Source of the DNA: Planctomycetota bacterium
GTDB lineage: Bacteria > Planctomycetota > Phycisphaerae > Phycisphaerales > Phycisphaeraceae
DNA: 64,000 nucleotides
Assembly (NCBI GenBank): GCA_016350165.1
Contig: CP066225.1
Span: forward strand, 558,001-622,000
Direction of reading: 5' to 3'
Of the stretch, positions 1-9,561 are shown piece by piece. The notes under the pieces were generated by a model. It saw only the letters and a program-made list of their open reading frames with translations, had not been told where the DNA came from and did no database searches. Position 1 is the first letter of the stretch; each line of letters opens with the position of its first letter. The position numbers and the translations under genes are program-made.

Positions 1-1
1 A

Positions 2-91
2 CCGAATCCTTTAGGATTAGACGAAACGATGCCGGGCGAAACAAAGGCGTTTATTGATTCGGTTGTGAGGTTTACGGAAAGCCGTTGCTAA
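2..91 (+). CDS. C-terminal end of a gene entering from the left (partial)
   Basis: An open frame runs from the window edge to a TAA at 89-91 and gives 29 residues ending in VVRFTESRC. The residues look protein-like, but no family can be recognised from so little. It converges with the lipoprotein gene on the other strand, only about 10 bases away. The call is tentative because a short open frame at an edge can arise by chance. Confidence 0.4.
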   Translation, partial: PNPLGLDETMPGETKAFIDSVVRFTESRC

Positions 92-101
92 ATGAATGTG
101 A

Positions 102-1589
102 TTATGGACGAGAGATTGTGCCAAGGTCGATGACAACGCCGCCAGGCTGATAGTAATCAACGTTGAGTGTATTCTTGTCGATGAACGTGAAGACAACGGC
201 ATGTGTGCCTAGACGATTGGCGAAACTAAGATCACCTTTGCCAGGACCAGCATACGTCGCATTTTCGTGATCTTGCGCATGAAAGTGGTAGTGTGCTAGA
301 CCGGTGTACATCGATTCTATGAGTTGATTAGAAGCATAGAATTTGCGATCGTGAGCTTTGATTTCTGGTGCGAATGGTTGTGCAATTGGTTGATTGTTTG
401 AATCCCAGGTGAGGACGCCGCCAAGTTCGGTTGTATTATCGAGAATATCATCATCTGCTTGATTGAAGAGAGTTTGGCGAACTAAGGGGGTATTGATGGT
501 TTGAATGACGTGCATAAGAACGATGTAATCCGCTTGTGAAATTAGCTGCGTTTGCAAGTCGATGGTTTCATTGTCTTTGTGTGGATGATCGACTCGAGGG
601 TAGCGTTGCTGCTTAGCAACATACTGCTTAACCAATGACATAGGGATCGCACGATTAGGACCAGTGCGGACGTTATGAAGTACTGATGGGATGTGGCGAA
701 CTTGCAGTTCTTTTTTGGGTGATGATTCAGGCTTAAATTGAAGCAGATCATCGAAATTATCAGAGTTGCCAAGGCGCGTTTGTTGGTGAAGAATAAAGTT
801 AAGCCATAACAGTCCTTCACGCTCTTTGGGAAGCTGTGATAAATATTGTTTCATCGTAAAGAGGTCATCAGCGATTATTGAATTACGTTTCGATTCACTA
901 AGCGCTGCATAGAGATCTTGTTCTGACATGATGCGTGTGAGGACAATCCATGCTGCGATCTGATGACGTTGTGTGATATTGAATGTAGGGTTGGTTGAAT
1001 TGGCTTTGTAGTTACCAAGGAAAATGTCTAGTAGTACTTTTTCGGTTTGCTGATCAGGGTTGAGTGTTTCGATGAGCTTACGTTCAGGGCGAACATCATC
1101 AGAATAAAGCTGTGAAGTGCGAGCCCATGAATGAGTTGCTGCGATTGTGTAGGATTTCCAATTTTCTTGAATTGCTAATTCAAAAAGATAGTTGAGCATG
1201 TTCCATTGATCGACAATGGTGATGAGATCGTTTGAAGTTTCGAGAAATGCTTGTTTGTTTATATTGAGTAGTGTTTTTGTTGCTTTTTGTCTGATTTCTA
1301 AGGGGTGCGAGTCATTCCAAACGAGGCCGTTGAGAGATTTGATGTAGCGTTTACTCTGTTGTGGCGTGAATTGCTGTTGCTGTTCTTCAATTTGTATCAT
1401 TGCTTTAAGGCGTGAACTGCCAGGACGTGAGGTGTCGAGCATGACGGAAATAGGATCAGCATAAGGCTTCGTTACACAGCCTGTGAAGATGAGTGCGAGT
1501 GTACTCAGACAAAGGATGAGCAAGTTGTTTGTGAACTTGTGACTCAAAATGAGTTCCGATATGTATGAGTGATTAAAAAAGAAACCCAT
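102..1589 (-). CDS. putative lipoprotein of unknown function (495 aa)
   Basis: The N-terminus has a hydrophobic stretch (LLILCLSTLALIFTGC) that ends in a lipobox-like Cys, so the product is probably a lipid-anchored envelope protein. The rest is soluble, rather Gln- and Asn-rich, and shows no motif I recognise. The start is uncertain. The ATG at 1589 lies in the 3' arm of a strong terminator hairpin and its next codons (Phe-Phe-Phe) are the terminator's T-run. A TTG at 1547 would give a more normal signal peptide (MSHKFTNN then the hydrophobic core). The gene lies 75 bp downstream of the 181-aa membrane protein gene on the same strand, but the terminator between them suggests separate or attenuated expression. 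Confidence 0.6.
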   Translation of the reverse strand: MGFFFNHSYISELILSHKFTNNLLILCLSTLALIFTGCVTKPYADPISVMLDTSRPGSSRLKAMIQIEEQQQQFTPQQSKRYIKSLNGLVWNDSHPLEIRQKATKTLLNINKQAFLETSNDLITIVDQWNMLNYLFELAIQENWKSYTIAATHSWARTSQLYSDDVRPERKLIETLNPDQQTEKVLLDIFLGNYKANSTNPTFNITQRHQIAAWIVLTRIMSEQDLYAALSESKRNSIIADDLFTMKQYLSQLPKEREGLLWLNFILHQQTRLGNSDNFDDLLQFKPESSPKKELQVRHIPSVLHNVRTGPNRAIPMSLVKQYVAKQQRYPRVDHPHKDNETIDLQTQLISQADYIVLMHVIQTINTPLVRQTLFNQADDDILDNTTELGGVLTWDSNNQPIAQPFAPEIKAHDRKFYASNQLIESMYTGLAHYHFHAQDHENATYAGPGKGDLSFANRLGTHAVVFTFIDKNTLNVDYYQPGGVVIDLGTISRP

Positions 1590-1611
1590 GCTACCTGATC
1601 GGCAGCATGGG
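1572..1611 (-). terminator. rho-independent terminator after the 181-aa gene
   Basis: On the minus strand an 11-bp stem (CCCATGCTGCC pairing with GGTAGCATGGG, one G-T pair, 5-nt loop) is followed by TTTCTTTTTT. It lies about 55 bp beyond the stop of the 1665-2210 gene and overlaps the annotated ATG of the next gene. Confidence 0.8.
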
Positions 1612-1664
1612 GGATTTATCTTTTGAAAGCATTGCAATTCGCCATGCTGAGTGTTGATTATGTA

Positions 1665-2210
1665 TTAGCGAGCAATACACATTTTAGCACCGTCTGGACA
1701 CTTGCTTTGAACACTTTGGACAACGCCCATACCTGCACGGCTGTTTTGGCTAACCCATTTGGTTGCTTTTGCATCGCTGTACTGGTAACCATTCTGTGAA
1801 AGCTGCATTTCGACCATCATGAGATCTTGGCCTGCTGCTTTTGCTTTTTCGAGCATCTTCTTGGCTTTAGGATCGAGACGCTGTGTGTACCCGATGAATG
1901 CATCTGCACCTTGAACGCCTGCTTCGTCAAGACCTGCATAGTCGTCTGCACATTCGCCACATGTGTAGATGAATGCACGAACGCCTTCTTTGCCTGAAGG
2001 AGCTTTAATCGGAGCTTGTTCTGAAATACCACCACGGAAGATTTGCTTTGTGCCGGTATCAAGGAAGTAAGCTTCACGAACACCGGTACCCCTTGAGCCA
2101 CCGAGTAAACCGGACTGCAAAGCGATTACGGCGATAGCGATAACGAGAACAACCACCGCACCGATTGCTGCAGCAGTTGGATTTTGTTCAATTTTTTCAC
2201 GCAAACTCAT
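1665..2210 (-). CDS. single-pass membrane protein of unknown function (181 aa)
   Basis: Residues 1-12 are polar, and residues 13-36 form one strong transmembrane helix (AAAIGAVVVLVIAIAVIAL). A soluble domain of about 145 residues follows, probably outside the cytoplasm. That domain has a CGEC pair near residue 84 and a second Cys pair near the C-terminus (KCPDGAKMC), so disulphides or metal binding are possible. I recognise no family. Similar short anchored proteins are common in planctomycetes, but this is a general impression. It is first in a two-gene minus-strand cluster and is followed by a good terminator. Confidence 0.7.
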   Translation of the reverse strand: MSLREKIEQNPTAAAIGAVVVLVIAIAVIALQSGLLGGSRGTGVREAYFLDTGTKQIFRGGISEQAPIKAPSGKEGVRAFIYTCGECADDYAGLDEAGVQGADAFIGYTQRLDPKAKKMLEKAKAAGQDLMMVEMQLSQNGYQYSDAKATKWVSQNSRAGMGVVQSVQSKCPDGAKMCIAR

Positions 2211-2485
2211 TCATCTAACCCTTTCAAGAGTGCGGGGCCTGATCTGAAGGCACATATTTTTGGATATTTGGTACGTTGCGAATTCAGTTCGGCATGATAC
2301 TTGGATGTGGGATGAATAAGGTGTTGAAATAAAACGAATGTAAAAATAACACACCTGTTTGAGGAATCCCACGCAGTATGGAGATAAGAATCACGCGAAC
2401 TGCTCTGTTGACAGTATCTTAACAACGGAATGACATGCCCACAACAACAAAGGAGGGAAACTTGTCCGCTGTTCTATTTCATCCT

Positions 2486-3595
2486 CTAGTTGAGTTTCAT
2501 TTGATAAGCGAGACGGATTTGAGACATTTCAGTCACCCATGACCTGACACGGTCAGAATCCATCGTAGGCAAATTCTGAGATGAAGCACCGAGCAACGAT
2601 AGCAAGCCAGGTTGGGGGCTGGTCATCTCTGTCACATGAGGGGTGATATTCTGAGCAATTCCAGCTTGTTTTTTAGCGATATCGATTGCCTGATCGAGAT
2701 AACCGATGGTGTCAGCGAGACCGTTATCGACAGCTTCAGTCGCTGTGAAAACTTTACCTGTTGCGAGTTCACGTACCTGCTCAATGGTGAGTTTACGTGT
2801 TTTTCCATCAAATGTGATTTCTTTACGGCCTTCGTATACGACATCGACAAATTGCTCATATGCATTATTGAGAATGTGCGTGAGGAATTCGTAGTCCTTT
2901 GGCGACCATTCCCGGAATGGGGAAAGCTCATCTTTGTCGGTGGAGTCGGTGGAGGTGACGATCTGCGGAGTGACGCCGATTTTGGTCATTAGTTCATCAA
3001 CAGTAAAGCCTTGAGCAATGACACCGATGGAGCCTGTAAGGCCGGTGCGTTCGATGACAACAGTATCAGCTGGTGCTGAGAGGTAATACGCTCCAGAAGC
3101 AGCGACGCCGCCAAAGGATGCGATGACAGGGATGTTGTGTTTCTCTTTGAATTCTGAGATTTGATGCCAAATCTGGTCAGAGGCGTTGACGTAACCGCCG
3201 CCGGAATTCACGCGAAGCACAATCGCCTTGGGTAGATCTTTAGCAAGTTGATCGAGTGATTTGCGCACGAAATCGTACATTGTGCCATCTACAGTGCCGT
3301 TGATTGGAATAATTACGATGCGATTTTCGTGTGAACCTTCGGTGTACAGTTTTTCATACGGGCCTGACTGGATAGAGGCTTTGATGATGAAGAACATGTA
3401 GACATTGAGGATGAGTGAGAATATAAGCAACGATCCGATGAGTTTACGGGCGAATTTGCCCTTCTCTTTAGGTTGCTGAACGATTACTTGCGAATAGCCG
3501 CCGGGAGGTGGAGGTGGGGTGACTGCCCCCTGCCCTGAAATGGGTGGTCTTGGTGAAGACTGGTCACCGGTTGGCGGTGTTTGATCATTGGTCAT
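2486..3595 (-). CDS. sppA: signal peptide peptidase SppA, short form (S49 family)
   Basis: A 369-aa membrane serine protease that degrades leftover signal peptides. The order is a Pro-rich cytosolic tail (residues 1-45), one membrane helix at about 52-71, then the S49 fold. The nucleophile is Ser167 in GGVAASGAYY. A Lys at 221, 54 residues further on, matches the Ser-Lys dyad spacing of the single-domain Bacillus-type enzyme. The GLTGSIGV motif is present. The start at 3595 was chosen because an upstream in-frame extension has no domain and a non-protein-like sequence, and because the ATG follows a usable ribosome-binding site. It is divergent from larC, with a 110-bp shared upstream region. 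A second, longer SppA lies at 24.5 kb. Confidence 0.93.
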   Translation of the reverse strand: MTNDQTPPTGDQSSPRPPISGQGAVTPPPPPGGYSQVIVQQPKEKGKFARKLIGSLLIFSLILNVYMFFIIKASIQSGPYEKLYTEGSHENRIVIIPINGTVDGTMYDFVRKSLDQLAKDLPKAIVLRVNSGGGYVNASDQIWHQISEFKEKHNIPVIASFGGVAASGAYYLSAPADTVVIERTGLTGSIGVIAQGFTVDELMTKIGVTPQIVTSTDSTDKDELSPFREWSPKDYEFLTHILNNAYEQFVDVVYEGRKEITFDGKTRKLTIEQVRELATGKVFTATEAVDNGLADTIGYLDQAIDIAKKQAGIAQNITPHVTEMTSPQPGLLSLLGASSQNLPTMDSDRVRSWVTEMSQIRLAYQMKLN

Positions 3596-3705
3596 CGTGC
3601 GGTACTCCTGGTATGAAGTTGCAAACGTAATATAAAATGCCCAGTGAGGCAGGAATGTTGGAAAATCCAAGCAGAGAACAACTCCGATAGGTATCATCGT
3701 CCAAT

Positions 3706-4533
3706 ATGAGCAGACATCTACACATTGACGCGTTTTCCGGCATCGCAGGCGACATGTTTTTAGGCGCCTTGATTGATCTGGGTGCAGATCCGAAAGAAAT
3801 CCAGCGTCGTTTACAAAATTTGCCCGTCGAGAAGCCGTGGAGTCTGAAAATTGACCGTGTTTCACGTCATGCCATCGGAGCGATTGATCTTAAAGTGCTC
3901 ACAGAGAATGCTCATGAACATCATCACCATGTTCATAATCATGACCACGCTCATTCACATGTACATAAGCATGAGCACTCGCACCACCATCACCACACCA
4001 ACTATCACGACATCATGCACATGATCGATCATCTGGAAACGACTGATCGAGGCAAATCGCGTGCGAAGCGTGTAGTGACACTTCTAGCTGAATCTGAAGC
4101 CAAGGTTCACCAAACAACACTCGACAAAATCCATTTTCATGAAGTTGGTGCTGTCGATTCAATCGTCGATATGTTAGGCAGTATCGTAGCTGTCGAAATG
4201 CTTGAGATTGAATCTTTCTCATGTGGCCCGCTGCCTATTTCACGTGGGTTTGTGAAATGTGACCATGGACGCATGCCCATCCCAGCGCCCGCGACTGCGT
4301 ATTTGCTGGAAGGCACGCTCACCATCGGCGTTGATCGTGTTGGTGAACTTATCACACCAACAGGTGCTGCACTGGTTAAAGGTTTGTGTGAATCCTTCGG
4401 CCCACAACCTGGCATGGTCATCGAAAACATCGGTTACGGTGCAGGCGATCGTGAAGATGAACTGATTCCAAATCTATTACGTCTTTTCATTGGCGAACTA
4501 TCAAGTCCAAAACGATTAATGCCTACGGTATAA
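3706..4533 (+). CDS. larC: LarC-type nickel-pincer cofactor protein, LarC1 region only
   Basis: LarC inserts nickel into the pyridinium-bisthiocarboxylate cofactor of lactate racemase and related enzymes. The start HIDAFSGIAGDMFLGAL is the family signature. Residues 70-105 form a His-rich loop (over 20 His), the expected nickel-binding segment. The end (NIGYGAGDREDELIPNLLR) corresponds to the end of the N-terminal LarC1 region. Full LarC proteins are about 400 aa and continue into a CTP-using LarC2 domain. Here the frame stops at 275 aa and the M48 gene starts 11 bp later, so LarC2 is absent locally. No larA, larB or larE is visible in the window. Family membership is clear; activity is uncertain. 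Confidence 0.85.
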   Translation: MSRHLHIDAFSGIAGDMFLGALIDLGADPKEIQRRLQNLPVEKPWSLKIDRVSRHAIGAIDLKVLTENAHEHHHHVHNHDHAHSHVHKHEHSHHHHHTNYHDIMHMIDHLETTDRGKSRAKRVVTLLAESEAKVHQTTLDKIHFHEVGAVDSIVDMLGSIVAVEMLEIESFSCGPLPISRGFVKCDHGRMPIPAPATAYLLEGTLTIGVDRVGELITPTGAALVKGLCESFGPQPGMVIENIGYGAGDREDELIPNLLRLFIGELSSPKRLMPTV

Positions 4534-4543
4534 AGACACGCTC

Positions 4544-6082
4544 ATGGTTCAAATGCTCATTATTCTGTTGGTTTTAGCGGTGTTCCTGAACGATACGATT
4601 GAGGTGCCAACGGCTATCGATTCAACCGAATCAAAATGGATCATGGGCATGTGGATTACCTCACTAATACTCAGCGGCCTGCTCTATTTAATCCTCAGCA
4701 AAATCACATACCTCAAGCTCGGCACAGGTAAAGAACGCTCAACATTAAAGCGATTTGATCGCTTCACGATGGTTTACCGCATTCTGATTACTGGCATCAC
4801 GTTCGGTGCGATGATTGGCGGGACACTCAACATCATCCGCAATTGGTTCGGTTCATTTTTCTACATCCCTGATCTTATATTCATCGCCCCTGCCATCGGC
4901 TTATACATTTGGGGTTGGATGTGTCACTATCCGATTGATAGACGCCTGCGTGAATCATCTTTAATACGTATGATTGATGACGATCAAACCATCAGCAACT
5001 TACCAAGTATGCGAACCTTTATCTTCAACCACGTCCGGCATGAAGTACTACTTGTGTTAGTACCTTTAATGTTGATCTTGTTATGGGCACAGCTCACAGA
5101 GTTTGTCTTTTTGCCTTGGTTATACGAAGGTAACAACAGCAATGCACTCGATATGCTCTCACAAAACCCAAATGAAGCGATTGATACAGGAACAGCAATC
5201 ACAATGCTGGGTGCGGTATCGATTTTCGTGATGACACCACTTCTCGTCAGATGGGTTTGGGATACAACTCCTCTTGCACATGGTACAGTGCGAGATCGTC
5301 TTACCAACCTTTGTAAACAACATCGTGTTGGTGTTTCTGAAATGCTCTTATGGCGTACAACTGGTACGATGATCAACGCCGCGGTCATCGGTATCTCATC
5401 TAAACTTCGCTACATTCTCTTGAGTGATGCGTTGCTCGATATGATGCCGACACGTCAACTTGAAGCGGTCATGGCTCATGAAATCGCTCACATCCGTAAA
5501 AAACACATCTTTTGGTTAATCATTTCAGCAATCAGTTTGATTGGATCGCTTGAGTTTATTTTTACGATGATCTTCGAACAAATGAGTAATCTCATCAGCA
5601 CATTGATGGTTTTAGCTGGTAGTGAAAATGGGGTTTGGCAACAATATCTTCCGGCCCAAATAAGTGGCGATGATCTTATTTTCCTGTTAGCAATTCTCTG
5701 CACACTAAGTCTATGGGTTATCCTTTTTGGCTACATCTCACGGATCGCGGAGAGGCAAGCTGATACTTTTGCAGCAAAGCACATGACTAAGGTTTTAGCT
5801 GCTGAAAAAGCTGACAATGATCAACAAAATAATATCATCAGTTCCGAAGGAGCTATGATAATGATCTCTGCTTTACAACTGGTAGCAGATCTCAATCACA
5901 TGCCCACCCAAAAACACAATTGGCGGCACGGCTCCATCATCTATCGCCAAGACTATCTCCGTACTTTGATTGGCAAAGATATGAACAATTTAGATGTCGA
6001 TCGAAAAATGCGATGGGTTAACTTGGGATGCTTGGCACTTCTAGTTTTGACATTAGTCGCTCAATATTGGCTGGTTTATTAA
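4544..6082 (+). CDS. M48-family membrane zinc metalloprotease
   Basis: A 512-aa multi-spanning membrane protein with helices at both ends. It has the zinc motif HEIAH at residues 312-316 and a later glutamate motif (ERQADTFAAKH) that supplies the third ligand and the usual downstream Asp. This matches M48 peptidases (HtpX and Ste24 group), which cleave membrane proteins or prenylated substrates. The long hydrophobic region before the motif resembles Ste24 more than the 290-aa HtpX. The natural substrate is unknown. It starts 11 bp after larC, so the two are probably co-transcribed, although no functional link is obvious. Confidence 0.85.
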   Translation: MVQMLIILLVLAVFLNDTIEVPTAIDSTESKWIMGMWITSLILSGLLYLILSKITYLKLGTGKERSTLKRFDRFTMVYRILITGITFGAMIGGTLNIIRNWFGSFFYIPDLIFIAPAIGLYIWGWMCHYPIDRRLRESSLIRMIDDDQTISNLPSMRTFIFNHVRHEVLLVLVPLMLILLWAQLTEFVFLPWLYEGNNSNALDMLSQNPNEAIDTGTAITMLGAVSIFVMTPLLVRWVWDTTPLAHGTVRDRLTNLCKQHRVGVSEMLLWRTTGTMINAAVIGISSKLRYILLSDALLDMMPTRQLEAVMAHEIAHIRKKHIFWLIISAISLIGSLEFIFTMIFEQMSNLISTLMVLAGSENGVWQQYLPAQISGDDLIFLLAILCTLSLWVILFGYISRIAERQADTFAAKHMTKVLAAEKADNDQQNNIISSEGAMIMISALQLVADLNHMPTQKHNWRHGSIIYRQDYLRTLIGKDMNNLDVDRKMRWVNLGCLALLVLTLVAQYWLVY

Positions 6083-6118
6083 GTAAAAAACACGGTTTTT
6101 AAGCCCCTGCACCTCTTC

Positions 6119-6148
6119 TTGAGCGAGAGGGTGGATATGATTTATAAT
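6119..6148 (+). promoter_or_regulatory. probable sigma70-type promoter of dapF
   Basis: A -35-like TTGAGC (6119-6124) and a perfect TATAAT (6143-6148) are separated by 18 bases. They lie 34 bp before the dapF ATG. An AGGAG ribosome-binding site lies between the promoter and the start. Confidence 0.5.
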
Positions 6149-6181
6149 TAAGCTTTCGACGCTTTGACAGGAGTAGAATAT

Positions 6182-7042
6182 ATGCGTTTTACGAAGATGC
6201 ACGGAATTGGCAACGACTATGTGTACGTCAACGGTTTTGAAGAAACGGTTGAACGTCCCGAAGAACTTGCGCAAGTCATTGCAGATCGACACTTCGGCGT
6301 CGGTGGCGATGGGCTTATCCTTTTACTCCCTGCTGAAGAGGGTGTCGATGCTGATTGTCGCATGCGTATGTTCAATGCGGACGGCTCAGAGTCGGAAATG
6401 TGCGGCAACGGCGTTCGCTGTGTCTGCAAACTCGCTCATGACCGAGATGTCGTCAAGTCCAACCCCATGAAAATTCAAACCGGTGCAGGTGTACTCACAC
6501 TCGCCTACGAACTCGATGATGAAGGCAAAGTCAGCGAAGTCACTGTCGATATGGGTAAACCGATTCTTGAGCCAACAAAAGTGCCGGTTCTACCAGATAA
6601 AATGAAGAGCACCGACGACAAACACACCTTTGTCCTCGACTTCATGGATTCAGGCGAACTCTTCACAGCAACGATGGTCAGCATGGGCAATCCTCATGCA
6701 ACCGTCTTCGTGCCTGACGTAGAAGCTATCGATCTCGAACGCATCGGACCTAAACTTGAAAACCATCCTGCATTCCCAAATCGTATGAACATCCACTTTG
6801 TTCAGCATCATTCAAGCAATGAAGTCACCATGCGTACTTGGGAACGTGGTTCAGGCATTACACTTGCGTGTGGCACTGGTGCATCCGCTGTTTGCATCTC
6901 AGGTGTACTCACAGAACGCAATGAAAAGAAAATCCTCGCTCATCTTCCGGGTGGCGATCTCACACTTGAATGGCGTGACGATGGTCATCTCTACATGACC
7001 GGTACAGCGACCGAAGTCTTTACCGGCGAATGGCCTCTGTAA
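6182..7042 (+). CDS. dapF: diaminopimelate epimerase
   Basis: A cofactor-independent racemase converting LL- to meso-diaminopimelate for lysine and peptidoglycan. Both catalytic cysteines are visible: Cys74 in MCGNGVRC and the second in LACGTGAS near residue 223. The N-terminus MRFTKMHGIGNDY is typical, as is the length (286 aa). The start at 6182 was chosen over an upstream TTG because of the AGGAG 11 bases before it. It is expressed on its own, with a promoter before it and a terminator after it. Its presence supports a DAP-type peptidoglycan in the host. Confidence 0.97.
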   Translation: MRFTKMHGIGNDYVYVNGFEETVERPEELAQVIADRHFGVGGDGLILLLPAEEGVDADCRMRMFNADGSESEMCGNGVRCVCKLAHDRDVVKSNPMKIQTGAGVLTLAYELDDEGKVSEVTVDMGKPILEPTKVPVLPDKMKSTDDKHTFVLDFMDSGELFTATMVSMGNPHATVFVPDVEAIDLERIGPKLENHPAFPNRMNIHFVQHHSSNEVTMRTWERGSGITLACGTGASAVCISGVLTERNEKKILAHLPGGDLTLEWRDDGHLYMTGTATEVFTGEWPL

Positions 7043-7064
7043 ACAAACATCAGAATAACAATCA

Positions 7065-7091
7065 AGGCTCAAGTCACGCTTGAGCCTTTTT
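7065..7091 (+). terminator. rho-independent terminator after dapF
   Basis: A 9-bp perfect stem (AGGCTCAAG with CTTGAGCCT, 5-nt loop) is followed by TTTT, 22 bp after the dapF stop. Confidence 0.85.
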
Positions 7092-7112
7092 CATAGCTAA
7101 AAGATAAGCATC

Positions 7113-8054
7113 ATGAGTACACCTCAACAGAAAATTCTTTACATCACGGATACCCACCTCGGCGCATCTCTCACCGAGGGTTATTTCATGCAACCACGCT
7201 GTCTTGATGTTTGGGACCAAATCCTCGAATCACTTCGTACTTACGTCAAAGAGAACCAAATCGACTTGGTTTTACATGGTGGCGACCTTATCGATACCGC
7301 AACGAATGATCTGATTAAACAAGCTGCAAACGATATGCGATCACTCGGCGTCCCCGTTCAACTCTGCCTCGGCAATCACGATCTTGACAAAAGCGATGCA
7401 CTCAAACGTTGGCTTGAAATCGCCCCAGATCTATTTCCTCAGTCAACTCATACCAGTGGCATCAAAGGTGAGCACGCAAACATCTTCATCATCGGGCATC
7501 ACTACGCTTCAAATAATCCCCCACACTTTTGGGATATGACAAAACCCGAAGCACAGATTCCAATCATCGACGTAACACAACGCGCAACGCTCGAACTCTT
7601 CACCAACATATCCGATAAACCTGTCATCATCGTCACACACTGTCCAGTTCATGGTATCAGTAGCGAACAAACCGGCAATGATATCTTCCACCCAGCAAAC
7701 CAACCTTACGCGCAATATCTCATCAACCTCGCTCAACAATCTGGTAAAATTCCTCTCATTCTCTCAGCACATAATCACGTCAGTTCCGTCACAAAACATC
7801 ACAACCTCATTACCATGACTACTGGCTCATTCACTGAAGCCCCCTGCACCGCGCGCCTTCTCACAATCAATCAGGATCAAATGACCGTCGATCAAATCAA
7901 CTTCGCCGAGCAACTCAAACTCACTGATCGCTTCGATAATAGCAACGCATGGGTTGGTGGCACACCTTCCACTCAATCAATCAAAATCAAGATGCAAATC
8001 CAATCCCCACAGCAACCCCAACAATCCCCGTCATCAATGCCTCCATTCATGTAA
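7113..8054 (+). CDS. calcineurin-like metallophosphoesterase
   Basis: A 313-aa protein with the ordered metal-ligand motifs of the family: DTHLG near residue 12, GGDLID near 57, GNHD near 91, then single His motifs (THCPVHG and SAHNHVSS). The fold hydrolyses phosphomonoesters or diesters with two metals. The layout resembles the 3',5'-cAMP phosphodiesterase CpdA group, but that is only a suggestion. No signal peptide is seen, so it is cytosolic. The last 25 residues are Gln- and Pro-rich (SPQQPQQSPSSM) and probably disordered. It stands alone between two terminators. Confidence 0.85.
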   Translation: MSTPQQKILYITDTHLGASLTEGYFMQPRCLDVWDQILESLRTYVKENQIDLVLHGGDLIDTATNDLIKQAANDMRSLGVPVQLCLGNHDLDKSDALKRWLEIAPDLFPQSTHTSGIKGEHANIFIIGHHYASNNPPHFWDMTKPEAQIPIIDVTQRATLELFTNISDKPVIIVTHCPVHGISSEQTGNDIFHPANQPYAQYLINLAQQSGKIPLILSAHNHVSSVTKHHNLITMTTGSFTEAPCTARLLTINQDQMTVDQINFAEQLKLTDRFDNSNAWVGGTPSTQSIKIKMQIQSPQQPQQSPSSMPPFM

Positions 8055-8076
8055 ATCATACAATAAAACCAATGAA

Positions 8077-8106
8077 AAAAGGCGACCATTACCGGCCGCC
8101 TTTTAT
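8077..8106. terminator. bidirectional terminator between the phosphoesterase gene and accC
   Basis: An 8-bp stem (AAAAGGCG with CGCCTTTT) has A-runs on one side and T-runs on the other. It lies between two convergent genes and can serve both. Confidence 0.7.
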
Positions 8107-8125
8107 AATTTCATTCACTATCATA

Positions 8126-9472
8126 TCACTCAAGATCAAGTAATCGCTCTACATAATTAATGTCAATTTCACTCTTTAAGAAACCATCGTCATGCAGCAA
8201 ATCATCATGCAGTGGAATCGTTGTCTTGATCGGCGAAACTTCAAATTCTTTCAATGCACGACGTAGCAAATGAATCACCTCATCACGTGTATTGGCATGA
8301 CCAATCAACTTCGCAATCATCGAATCATAATTTGGCGGAATGCGATATCCCGAAACTACGTGCGTATCAAGCCGAATACCAAAACCGCCTGGCGGATCAA
8401 ACATATCGACCGTACCTGCACATGGAATAAAATTATTCCGAGGATCTTCTGCATTGATACGTAATTCAATTGCATGTCCCTTGGGCTTAATATCTTTCTG
8501 TTCAAATCCAAGCTCTTCACCAGCAGCAATACGGATCTGTGTCTTCACAATATCAATACCCGTAATCGCTTCGGAAACCGGATGTTCAACTTGAACACGT
8601 GTATTAACTTCCATCAAGTAAAATTGCTTGTCACTATCCATCAAAAACTCAACTGTTCCTGCGGAATAATAACCGGCCGCTTTACACAAACGTGCTGCAG
8701 ACTTACATATCTTGTCACGCTCTGTTTTATCAAGCACAGGACACGGCGCTTCTTCAATCAGTTTCTGTTTACGTCTTTGCATCGAACAATCACGTTCATA
8801 CAAGTGAACAACGTTGCCCTGCTTATCACCAATCACCTGCACTTCAACATGCCGTGCATTCTGAATAAACTTCTCAAGATATACCGTACCATTGCCAAAC
8901 GCATTCTCTGCTTCAGCAATCGCTGCACGCATCCCCTGTCGCAATGAATTATCATCATGTGCAAGACGCATACCACGGCCACCACCACCAGCTGCCGCTT
9001 TCACCATCACTGGATAACCAATTTCATTGGCGACCTCGACAGCTTTCTCTTCTGATTCAATTGCACCCTTTGACCCCGGTGACGTCGGCACACGTTGCTT
9101 GATCGCAAGTTTTTTACATTGGACCTTATCACCTAACAGGCGCATCGCCTCAGCAGAAGGACCAATAAACTCATAGTTACACTCGCGACAAACATCTGCA
9201 AAATGAGCATTTTCCGCTAAAAAACCATATCCCGGATGAATCGCCTGCGCGCCACTCACTTCTGCTGCTGCAATAATACGCGAAATATTCAGATAGGATT
9301 CATTCGGTGCAGGCGGCCCAATACAGATCGCTTGATCAGCCATGCGTACATGCTTCGAATCACGGTCCGCTTCAGAATAGATCGCAACCGTTTCAATACC
9401 AAGTTCGCGTGCTGCACGAATGATTCGAACAGCAATCTCACCTCGGTTTGCTATTAAGATTCGTGAGAACAT
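8126..9472 (-). CDS. accC: acetyl-CoA carboxylase, biotin carboxylase subunit
   Basis: The enzyme carboxylates the biotin on AccB using ATP and bicarbonate, the first step of fatty-acid synthesis. It is 448 aa, the usual size. Visible motifs are the N-terminal [16 protein letters not shown], the ATP-grasp glycine loop [14 protein letters not shown], the ERDCSMQRR segment and the active-site [14 protein letters not shown]. The start was placed at the ATG at 9472; an in-frame GTG three codons earlier is possible. It lies downstream of accB on the same strand (about 90 bp apart), the classic accBC pair. No transcription stop is seen between them. Confidence 0.97.
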   Translation of the reverse strand: MFSRILIANRGEIAVRIIRAARELGIETVAIYSEADRDSKHVRMADQAICIGPPAPNESYLNISRIIAAAEVSGAQAIHPGYGFLAENAHFADVCRECNYEFIGPSAEAMRLLGDKVQCKKLAIKQRVPTSPGSKGAIESEEKAVEVANEIGYPVMVKAAAGGGGRGMRLAHDDNSLRQGMRAAIAEAENAFGNGTVYLEKFIQNARHVEVQVIGDKQGNVVHLYERDCSMQRRKQKLIEEAPCPVLDKTERDKICKSAARLCKAAGYYSAGTVEFLMDSDKQFYLMEVNTRVQVEHPVSEAITGIDIVKTQIRIAAGEELGFEQKDIKPKGHAIELRINAEDPRNNFIPCAGTVDMFDPPGGFGIRLDTHVVSGYRIPPNYDSMIAKLIGHANTRDEVIHLLRRALKEFEVSPIKTTIPLHDDLLHDDGFLKSEIDINYVERLLDLE

Positions 9473-9561
9473 TTTCTTCACTCTTTAGATAAAGGTTAAT
9501 CGTTCATCTATTGCTGCATCCAATCACATGAATGCAAGCAAACAACCGAACTATTCATTGA

